Source: Acetobacteraceae bacterium
GTDB lineage: Bacteria > Pseudomonadota > Alphaproteobacteria > Acetobacterales > Acetobacteraceae
Direction of reading: 5' to 3'
Assembly: GCA_947476855.1 (NCBI GenBank)
Contig: CANJSR010000368.1
Location: 1 to 5,147, forward strand
Length of the DNA stretch: 5,147 nt
Position numbers and translations under genes: made by a program. The notes under the pieces were generated by a model. The model had not been told where the DNA came from, did no database searches, and worked only from the letters and a program-made list of their open reading frames with translations. Of the stretch, positions 1 to 4,591 are shown in pieces. The first letter of the stretch is position 1, and each line of letters opens with the position of its first letter.

Positions 1-64
1 GCGGAATCGAACCACCGACACTGCGATTTTCAGTCGCATGCTCTACCAACTGAGCTACCTGGGC
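1..64 (-). tRNA. tRNA-Phe (anticodon GAA), 3' end cut by window edge
   Basis: Read on the minus strand from position 64, the sequence has a 7-nt acceptor 5' strand GCCCAGG, a D-arm GCTC/GAGC around AGTTGGTA, and an anticodon stem TGCGA/TCGCA around loop CTGAAAA. The anticodon GAA lies at positions 31–29. The T-arm starts with GGTGG and loop TTCGATT, and the window stops after CCGC. That leaves one T-stem base, the 3' acceptor strand, the discriminator base and CCA outside, so a full length of 76 nt fits exactly. The gene lies 51 nt downstream of yacG on the same strand. I see no terminator or clear promoter in that gap, so it could be processed from the yacG transcript. Confidence 0.97.
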
Positions 65-115
65 ACGTGGCAGCCGTTTGAAGGCCGCGCTTCCTACCCC
101 ACCCCCAGGCGGTGA

Positions 116-304
116 TCAAGCGGCTTCTGGCGATGGCGGCGGATCATCGTCCAATTCCGCTGGCGGACCGGGCACGACATACTGCCCCGTGAGCCACCGC
201 CCCAGGTCCACATTCGCGCAACGCTTTGAACAGAAGGGCAAAACCTCGGGCCGAGGCGTCCGCCCGCAAATCGGACAGGTTGGTTTGATGCGTCGGTCAG
301 CCAT
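116..304 (-). CDS. yacG: YacG, zinc-binding DNA gyrase inhibitor
   Basis: This is a 62-residue protein of the YacG family, small zinc-ribbon proteins that in E. coli bind the GyrB subunit and inhibit DNA gyrase. The four zinc ligands are visible as CPIC (C10, C13) and CSKRC (C25, C29). They are followed by the family signature VDLGRWLTGQYVVPG (residues 32–46) and an acidic, proline-rich tail. The length is normal. The reading frame is open further upstream to 385, but the ATG at 304 is chosen because it places the zinc motif ten residues in and because upstream codons lie inside the RNase E/G gene. The start overlaps the RNase E/G stop by 8 nt (ATGGCTGA), which suggests translational coupling. 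Only a weak TGGA lies 8 nt upstream. Membership is seen directly; gyrase inhibition is known from E. coli and inferred here. Confidence 0.93.
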   Translation of the reverse strand: MADRRIKPTCPICGRTPRPEVLPFCSKRCANVDLGRWLTGQYVVPGPPAELDDDPPPSPEAA

Positions 305-1406
305 GCGAATCGTCCAGGGTCCAGAGTGTCCCAGGCAAACCGGGATCGGCGCGCAATAACAAACCACGTCCCGCCCGGTGGGCAAGATCGGTCAGAGCGC
401 CGGCATCGGCCTCCAACGCCGCCACGACGGCCGGAGACGCCCGCAGCACCGGCATCCGGGAGGCATCCACCGCCATCATGTCCGCAACCCGCCGCAGCGC
501 CGCCAGACCGGCGGCATGCGGCCCGCCCAGCACCTCATGCAGCGGCGGATGCACGCGGGAGCGCACGATCTCGGCCAGCCCCAGGCCCGTGAAGCCCAGC
601 AAGCGGGGGCGGATCGGGTCGGCCGCCAGCGCCTCCGCCAAGGCCGGCCCCAGCGCCTGGCGCCGCTTGGCCGCCATGCCCGCGAAATCGACCAGGATCG
701 CGCCCGAGAGATTCCGCAGCCGGATCTGCCGAACCAGGTCGGGGATCGCGGATCGGTTCACCTCCAGATGCCGGTCGCCCTTGCCGGACCGGTCGGCCAG
801 CGCCGCCCCGGCATCGACATCGATCGCGACCAGGGCCGGAGTCGGATGGATCGCCAGCCGCACGCCGCTTTCAAGCGTGATCGCGGGTTCGCCGAGCGCC
901 TCGATATCGGTCAGCAGCGAATCGTCGAAGACCGCCCGATCCAGCACCGCCCGCGCGCCCAGGACAGGGCGCAGGCGCGCCAGCAGGGCCGGATCGTCGG
1001 TCAGCACCGGGGCGTCGGGCCAGAGGGCCGCGAAACGGGTGATCGGGTCCGGTCCGCGCCGGATCAGGCCCACAGCGGCGGCGGTCTCGGCCACGTCGAT
1101 CCCGCGCGCGGACAGTCGCGGCCCCTTGCCGCCCTGGGCCGAGCGGGTGACGCGGACGGAGATTAGGGCGCCGGCGTTGAGGCCTTTGGCGCCCTCCGTA
1201 TCCGGCAGGAACCCCTCGGCCCCACCGATCGCCACGAAGGCGCCGGCCATCGCCGCCACGCGTGCGATCACGCGGCCGTGATGGATGTCGCCTACCCCGT
1301 CGGGCGCGCCCGGGCGCCAGATCGCGTAATCCGTCAGTTGTTCATCGACCACGACCGCCACGCGCGCCTCACCGGGGCTGGAGGCGACGCGGATTTCGGC
1401 CGTCAC
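297..1406 (-). CDS. Short ribonuclease E/G family endoribonuclease
   Basis: This 369-residue protein of the RNase E/G family would cut single-stranded RNA in mRNA decay or rRNA processing. An S1-like RNA-binding region spans about residues 36–100 (DIHHGRVIARV, then AFVAIGGAEGFLP). The catalytic core is recognisable: IDVDAG gives D196 and LVDFAGM gives D240, matching E. coli D303 and D346, with similar spacing (44 against 43). Position N305 of E. coli is aspartate here (D198). After the core, GLAEIVRSRVHPPL matches the end of the DNase I-like domain, but the CPxCxG zinc-link and most of the C-terminal small domain are absent. The 5'-sensor region is shortened; GLIRRG (113–118) keeps the arginine but not the following threonine. 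The GTG start at 1406 overlaps the maf stop as GTGA; earlier starts would lie inside maf. Whether it acts as RNase E or G is not decidable, so no symbol is given. Confidence 0.9.
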   Translation of the reverse strand: MTAEIRVASSPGEARVAVVVDEQLTDYAIWRPGAPDGVGDIHHGRVIARVAAMAGAFVAIGGAEGFLPDTEGAKGLNAGALISVRVTRSAQGGKGPRLSARGIDVAETAAAVGLIRRGPDPITRFAALWPDAPVLTDDPALLARLRPVLGARAVLDRAVFDDSLLTDIEALGEPAITLESGVRLAIHPTPALVAIDVDAGAALADRSGKGDRHLEVNRSAIPDLVRQIRLRNLSGAILVDFAGMAAKRRQALGPALAEALAADPIRPRLLGFTGLGLAEIVRSRVHPPLHEVLGGPHAAGLAALRRVADMMAVDASRMPVLRASPAVVAALEADAGALTDLAHRAGRGLLLRADPGLPGTLWTLDDSHG

Positions 1407-1978
1407 GGCACCGACCAGCCGACCCCGCGCAGCAGTTGCGCGGTCTCGAACAAGGGCAGACCCACGACGTTGGAGTGGCTGCCGGAGAGGAAGCGAATAA
1501 AGCCCGCCCCCAGACCCTGGATGGCGTAGCCTCCGGCCTTGCCCTCCCACTCCCGGCTCGCGACATAGGCGTCGAGGTCACGGGGCGTGAGGCGGCAGAA
1601 GGTCACCGTGCTCTCGCACAGGCGTTCGGTCCGGCGGCCATCGGGGGCGACCAGCACGACCGCGGTCAGCACGCGGTGGCGCCGGCCGGACAGCAGGGTC
1701 AGGCAGGCACGGGCCTGGTCCTCGGTTTCCGCCTTGGGCAGGATGCGGCGTCCGGCGGCCACCACCGTATCGGCGGCCAGCAGGAAAGCGCCGGCGCCAT
1801 CGACGGCGGCGGCCTTCTCGCGCGCCATGCGCTGCACATAGGGGCGCGGCTCCTCGCCACGCCTGGGGGTTTCGTCGATATGGGCGGGGGCGACGCGGCT
1901 GGGCGTCACGCCGATCTGTGCCAGCAGATCAAGCCGCCGGGGGCTGGCCGAGGCCAGGACCAGCGGGGGAGCGACCAC
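1403..1978 (-). CDS. maf: Maf family nucleoside triphosphate pyrophosphatase
   Basis: This 191-residue Maf/YhdE-like protein is expected to hydrolyse nucleoside triphosphates (dTTP/UTP or modified nucleotides, depending on subfamily) to monophosphate and pyrophosphate, as house-cleaning or division-linked activity in the cytosol. The family motifs are all present: LASASPRR (residues 8–15), the acidic pair IDE (D35, E36), REK (K55), AADTVV (catalytic-type D70), GKAGGYAIQG (146–155) and SNVVGLPL (169–176). Length is typical. The start is a GTG at 1978, just before the first motif, 14 nt after the infA stop; no good Shine-Dalgarno sequence is visible there, so translation may depend on ribosomes finishing infA. 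Its stop overlaps the GTG of the RNase E/G gene by 4 nt. Substrate preference cannot be settled by eye. Confidence 0.94.
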   Translation of the reverse strand: MVAPPLVLASASPRRLDLLAQIGVTPSRVAPAHIDETPRRGEEPRPYVQRMAREKAAAVDGAGAFLLAADTVVAAGRRILPKAETEDQARACLTLLSGRRHRVLTAVVLVAPDGRRTERLCESTVTFCRLTPRDLDAYVASREWEGKAGGYAIQGLGAGFIRFLSGSHSNVVGLPLFETAQLLRGVGWSVP

Positions 1979-1992
1979 GCAGGGGCGGCCGG

Positions 1993-2211
1993 CTACTTGA
2001 ACCGGAAGGTGATGCGGCCCTTGGTCAGGTCGTAGGGCGTCATCTCGACATTCACCCGGTCACCCGCGAGCACGCGGATGCGGTTCTTCCGCATCTTGCC
2101 GCTGGTATGGGCGAGGATGGAGTGTTCATTGTCCAACTTCACGCGGAACATGGCGTTGGGCAACAGCTCCGTGACCGTGCCGGTGAACTCGATCATATCT
2201 TCCTTGGACAT
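1993..2211 (-). CDS. infA: Translation initiation factor IF-1
   Basis: This 72-residue protein matches IF-1 along its whole length and has the usual size. IF-1 is an S1/OB-fold protein that occupies the A site of the 30S subunit during initiation. Diagnostic stretches are [13 protein letters not shown] at the start, [14 protein letters not shown] in the middle, and [19 protein letters not shown] followed by [16 protein letters not shown] at the end. The ATG at 2211 is preceded by AAGAGG (2221–2216) with a 4-nt gap. It lies 86 nt downstream of hisD, the largest gap in the gene series, and that gap contains a candidate promoter. maf follows 14 nt after its stop, so infA probably heads the infA–maf–RNase E/G–yacG group. 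Confidence 0.98.
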   Translation of the reverse strand: MSKEDMIEFTGTVTELLPNAMFRVKLDNEHSILAHTSGKMRKNRIRVLAGDRVNVEMTPYDLTKGRITFRFK

Positions 2212-2242
2212 CAGGCCTCTTCATGCAATGGGAACGACCACG

Positions 2243-2271
2243 AACATGCGGTTCGCGGGGTGGCAGGTCAA
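2243..2271 (-). promoter_or_regulatory. Candidate promoter for infA–maf–RNase E/G–yacG
   Basis: On the minus strand a TTGACC -35-like box (2271–2266) is followed by a 17-nt spacer and CATGTT (2248–2243), a weak -10 matching three of six consensus bases. It lies in the 86-nt gap between hisD and infA and would give a leader of roughly 25 nt holding the AAGAGG ribosome-binding site. The -35 half is good and the -10 half is poor. A 5-bp inverted repeat, CGAAC/GTTCG (2241–2255), overlaps the -10 region and may be chance. Confidence 0.35.
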
Positions 2272-2297
2272 GCACGCGCTGGGCCTGGCGGCAATTG

Positions 2298-3596
2298 TTA
2301 TCCGCCGGTCTGCCCCAGGCGTAACGCGATACTGCGGGCATGGGCCTGCAATCCCTCGGCCTCGGCCAGCGCCACCGCGGCCGGTCCGATCCGGCCGAGG
2401 CTGGCCTGGTCGGCGGAAACCCAAGTTGTCCGCTTGAGGAAATCGAACACCGACAGGCCGGAAGCAAACCGTGACGTCCGCCCCGTGGGCAACACGTGGT
2501 TCGGACCGGCGATGTAGTCGCCCACGGCCTCCGGGCAGAAACCGCCGATGAAGATCGCTCCGGCATGGCGAACGGTCGCGAAGACCGGGTCGGGGTCGGC
2601 CAGCATCAGTTGGAGATGCTCGGGCGCCAGGCGGTTGACCAGGGTGACGGCTTCGGCCCAGTCGCGCACCAGGATCACGGCGCCGTTCCGCTCCCAGCTC
2701 GCCCCGGCGATGGCGGCGCGCGGCAGGGTCGGGATTTCGGCGGCTACGGCCGCGGTGACGGCATCGGCGAAGGCCGCGCTGTCGGTGATCAGGATGGATT
2801 GGGCGGATTCGTCATGTTCGGCCTGGGCCAGCAGGTCGACCGCCACGCGGCGCGGATCGTTGGCGGCATCGGCGAGGATCACGACCTCCGACGGGCCCGC
2901 AATCGAGTCGATGCCCACATGGCCGAACACCTGCCGCTTGGCCTCCGCCACATAGGCGTTGCCAGGGCCGACGATGCGATCGACCGGCGGGATGGTCGCG
3001 GTGCCATAGGCGAGGGCGGCCACGGCCTGCGCCCCGCCCACGCGATAGATCTCCGTCACCCCGGCTCGGCGGGCCGCGGCGAGCACGAGGGGATTAAGCA
3101 CCCCATCCGGTGTCGGAACACACATGGCGATACGCCCCACCCCGGCGGCGCGAGCGGGGATCGCGTTCATCAGCACGGTGGACGGATAGGCGGCCTTGCC
3201 GCCCGGCACATAGATGCCGACGGCGTCGAGCGGCAGCCAGCGCATCCCGAGCGTCAGCCCATCCGCGTCGGTCATCCGCAGGTCGGCAGGCAACTGGGCG
3301 CGATGGAACGCCTCGATCCTGGTCGCCGCGAGGTCGACGGCGGCGATCAGATCGGCCGGCACGGTGGCGACGGCGGCGTCGGTCTCGGCCGTGGGAACCC
3401 GCAGGCGATCGGCCGTCAGGGTCATCCGGTCAAAGCGCGCGGTGTACTCCAGCAGCGCTTCGTCCCCGCGTGCGCGGATGGCGGCGATGATGGCCGCCAC
3501 GGCGGCATCGACGGTTTCGGTGGTTTCCCGGGCCTGGGACAGCAGGGTCAGGAACTGGGCTTCAAACCCGGGGGCGGTGGTGCTGAGGCGGATCAT
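2298..3596 (-). CDS. hisD: Histidinol dehydrogenase
   Basis: HisD carries out the last two oxidations of histidine biosynthesis, L-histidinol to L-histidine through histidinal, using two NAD+ and a zinc ion in a cytosolic homodimer. The 432-residue protein matches the usual length, and key residues fall at or within one position of E. coli numbering: zinc ligands Q258 and H261 (in LLAQAEHDESAQ), D360 and H419, and the catalytic pair E326–H327 (in RLAPEHLQL). GIYVPGGKAAYPS (127–139), VGGAQAVAALAYGT (186–199), IVGPGNAYVAEAK (208–220) and GIDSIAGPSE (228–237) are family signatures. The ATG at 3596 has AGGA at 3605–3602, 5 nt upstream. It would normally follow hisG, but here the toxin–antitoxin pair lies between them. 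No terminator or clear promoter is visible in the 50 nt upstream, so it may be transcribed with the cassette or from hisG. Confidence 0.97.
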   Translation of the reverse strand: MIRLSTTAPGFEAQFLTLLSQARETTETVDAAVAAIIAAIRARGDEALLEYTARFDRMTLTADRLRVPTAETDAAVATVPADLIAAVDLAATRIEAFHRAQLPADLRMTDADGLTLGMRWLPLDAVGIYVPGGKAAYPSTVLMNAIPARAAGVGRIAMCVPTPDGVLNPLVLAAARRAGVTEIYRVGGAQAVAALAYGTATIPPVDRIVGPGNAYVAEAKRQVFGHVGIDSIAGPSEVVILADAANDPRRVAVDLLAQAEHDESAQSILITDSAAFADAVTAAVAAEIPTLPRAAIAGASWERNGAVILVRDWAEAVTLVNRLAPEHLQLMLADPDPVFATVRHAGAIFIGGFCPEAVGDYIAGPNHVLPTGRTSRFASGLSVFDFLKRTTWVSADQASLGRIGPAAVALAEAEGLQAHARSIALRLGQTGG

Positions 3597-3631
3597 GCGC
3601 GTCCTGTAGCCGAAAGCGGCGGAGCCGTCAT
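3593..3631 (-). other. Possible 12-codon leader ORF overlapping the hisD start
   Basis: In the 50-nt gap before hisD an ATG at 3631 opens a frame of 12 codons (MTAPPLSATGRA) whose TGA overlaps the hisD ATG as ATGA. GGAG lies 3 nt before this ATG, closer than ideal. The frame is the same as that of the upstream antitoxin: its TGA at 3649–3647 is followed by 17 sense codons before this second stop. There are no histidine codons, so it is not a classical his attenuator peptide. It could couple hisD translation to the cassette, be a decayed antitoxin tail, or be chance in a G+C-rich gap. Confidence 0.2.
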
Positions 3632-3646
3632 GCGCTCCGATGCTCT

Positions 3647-4237
3647 TCAGGCCACCTGGTCCATCAACCCGCGCCGGACATCGCGCAGCGCCAGGATCGC
3701 CCGTTCAGCGACGTCGCCGATATCCGGCCCACCGTCGCGCTGACCAATCCGCGCGCGCAGATTCGCCTCGGCCAGACGGCTCATGTCCGCGTCGATCCGG
3801 GCGAAGATCGCCAGCGCCTCCGGGTTCTCGATCCCGGCCCACTCCATCAGCCGGCGCGCAACCTCGGGATCGGCGGCGAGGACTCGGATCAACGTATCGG
3901 CCGCCTTGCTCTGCGGGACCTTGCCGCGTTCCCAACGGGTCCAGGTCTTCGGCCCGACCGAGAGCATCGCTTCCATATCCGTCTGTCGGAAGCCGTATTT
4001 CAGGCGGATGCGGCGCAAATCCTCCGCGCTCAGCAGCCCGTCCATCTCCCGGATCTTCGCGGCGACGGCCAGTTCGTGGCGGGACGCCTGTTCCCCGACA
4101 TAGGACACCGTGCCGCAATGGCCGCAGACCGTCCGCTCATCCTGGATCACGGCTTCCTTGTTACCATGGACGACCGTGAAGGGCACGACGCGGACCGCGA
4201 GGGCCGCCTGGCCGCATTCCACGCAGGTCTCAGCCAT
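3647..4237 (-). CDS. MqsA/YgiT-type antitoxin: zinc finger, HTH and extended C-terminus
   Basis: This 196-residue protein is the likely antitoxin and autorepressor of the upstream toxin gene. Its N-terminus has CVECG (C5, C8) and CGHCG (C38, C41), the CxxCG–CxxCG zinc-binding pattern of the YgiT/MqsA family. A helix-turn-helix domain follows at about residues 69–130 (LSAEDLRRIRLKYGFRQTD, then KTWTRWERGKVPQ). By eye it aligns with E. coli MqsA without a shift around residue 100: DNA-contacting R101 is kept, while N97 is lysine. E. coli MqsA ends near 131; here about 65 more residues of charged, probably helical sequence follow. The ATG at 4237 is preferred to the one at 4246 because AAGGA sits 8 nt upstream of it and directly on the other. 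With this start it overlaps the toxin by 8 nt. The exact subfamily is not certain. Confidence 0.85.
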   Translation of the reverse strand: MAETCVECGQAALAVRVVPFTVVHGNKEAVIQDERTVCGHCGTVSYVGEQASRHELAVAAKIREMDGLLSAEDLRRIRLKYGFRQTDMEAMLSVGPKTWTRWERGKVPQSKAADTLIRVLAADPEVARRLMEWAGIENPEALAIFARIDADMSRLAEANLRARIGQRDGGPDIGDVAERAILALRDVRRGLMDQVA

Positions 4238-4544
4238 ATCGGTCATCCTTCTTGAACGAGGTGATCACCAGCCGGTCCTGGTGGACCAGAAGCTTGATGA
4301 ACATCCGGGCGCCGCAATCCTCGATCCACAGCGAATAATAGTCCGACACCGTCGCGGGAAAGTATTTCTCGGTCGGGCGGGACCGGAAGCAATGCTCCTC
4401 CCCCAACTCCGAACAGAGGATTTCGCGCAGGTCGTCGGTATCCAGGCCAACGCGCCGCAGTTCGGTCAAAACCGGCTGGAAGAACGCGCAGGCAGCTTCA
4501 TCGGCGGCCAGCCGGCGAACCAAGTCCAACGGATTGGCAGGCAT
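4230..4544 (-). CDS. MqsR-like toxin of a type II toxin–antitoxin system
   Basis: This 104-residue protein is probably an MqsR-family toxin; MqsR is a RelE-fold endoribonuclease that cleaves mRNA, mainly at GCU/GCA. By-eye alignment with E. coli MqsR matches VGLDTDDLREIL with LGLDFDGMCNVI, HCFRSR with DFYKSM, and MFIKLLVHQDRLVITSFKKD with the VYLKITVIHDVLIVSFKEK end. Active-site positions look partly changed: K56 to arginine (R54), Y81 to phenylalanine (F82), Q68 possibly to serine, while the C-terminal lysine is kept. The toxin-first order and the CxxCG–HTH partner support the call. ATG at 4544 is used; an in-frame GTG at 4550 coincides with the predicted transcript start. Neither has a Shine-Dalgarno sequence. 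Sampled rows inside the gene are 57–63% G+C against 72% in a hisG row, hinting at acquisition. Another RelE-fold family is possible. Confidence 0.68.
   Translation of the reverse strand: MPANPLDLVRRLAADEAACAFFQPVLTELRRVGLDTDDLREILCSELGEEHCFRSRPTEKYFPATVSDYYSLWIEDCGARMFIKLLVHQDRLVITSFKKDDRYG
4246..4253 (-). promoter_or_regulatory. Shine-Dalgarno sequence of the antitoxin gene
   Basis: AAGAAGGA lies within the last toxin codons (those for FKKD). Its AAGGA core ends 8 nt before the ATG at 4237 but directly abuts the ATG at 4246, so it decides in favour of the downstream start. It is one of the clearest ribosome-binding sites in the window, and the toxin has none. Confidence 0.7.
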
Positions 4545-4555
4545 GACCACAGGCA

Positions 4556-4580
4556 GAAAGGTAGCACCATGCTACCTTTC
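4556..4580. promoter_or_regulatory. Perfect inverted repeat, probable antitoxin operator
   Basis: GAAAGGTAGCA (4556–4566) and its exact reverse complement TGCTACCTTTC (4570–4580) flank the 3-nt centre CCA. The arms are 11 bp without mismatch. The repeat covers the whole spacer and most of the -10 box of the cassette promoter, so a bound dimer would exclude RNA polymerase. E. coli MqsA binds a palindrome with ACCT/AGGT half-sites, but here the half-sites face the other way and are longer. No T-run follows on either strand, so it does not look like an intrinsic terminator. Confidence 0.8.
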
Positions 4581-4586
4581 GGTCAA
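4558..4586 (-). promoter_or_regulatory. Promoter of the toxin–antitoxin cassette
   Basis: On the minus strand TTGACC (4586–4581) is followed by exactly 17 nt and TACCTT (4563–4558), a -10 matching four of six consensus bases. It begins 5 nt after the hisG stop. A start 7–8 nt past the -10 falls at G4550 or so, which is the first base of an in-frame GTG of the toxin and 6 nt from its ATG. The overlap with the inverted repeat supports a regulated promoter. Confidence 0.7.
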
Positions 4587-4591
4587 GAAAT

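Noticed and set aside
305..385. Longer YacG with 27 extra N-terminal residues
   Set aside because: The extra residues do not resemble YacG and lie entirely within RNase E/G coding sequence; the ATG at 304 gives a normal-length family member.
378..1281. Plus-strand open frames of about 260 codons opposite the RNase E/G gene
   Set aside because: They are low-complexity arginine- and alanine-rich frames antisense to a gene with clear S1 and catalytic motifs, as expected from high G+C at third positions.
1262..2035. Plus-strand open frame of about 257 codons opposite maf
   Set aside because: It crosses the maf start and the infA end on the opposite strand, lacks a start signal and has no family resemblance.
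2222..2224. Upstream ATG (2224) before infA as a separate small gene
   Set aside because: The frame runs out of phase through infA, has no good ribosome-binding site of its own and yields an arginine/histidine-rich shadow translation.
3597..3646. Histidine attenuator leader before hisD
   Set aside because: The only short frame there contains no histidine codons, and there are no alternative stem-loops with a T-run.
2496..3743. Long plus-strand open frame of about 415 codons opposite hisD
   Set aside because: It is antisense to a full-length HisD with every catalytic residue in place. The translation is rich in G, R, H and D in the manner of complementary-strand frames in high-G+C DNA, and it shows no recognisable motif.
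4556..4580. Inverted repeat read as a rho-independent terminator for hisG
   Set aside because: The stem is long enough, but no T-run follows on the minus strand (TGCCTG comes next), and the exact overlap with a promoter fits an operator better.
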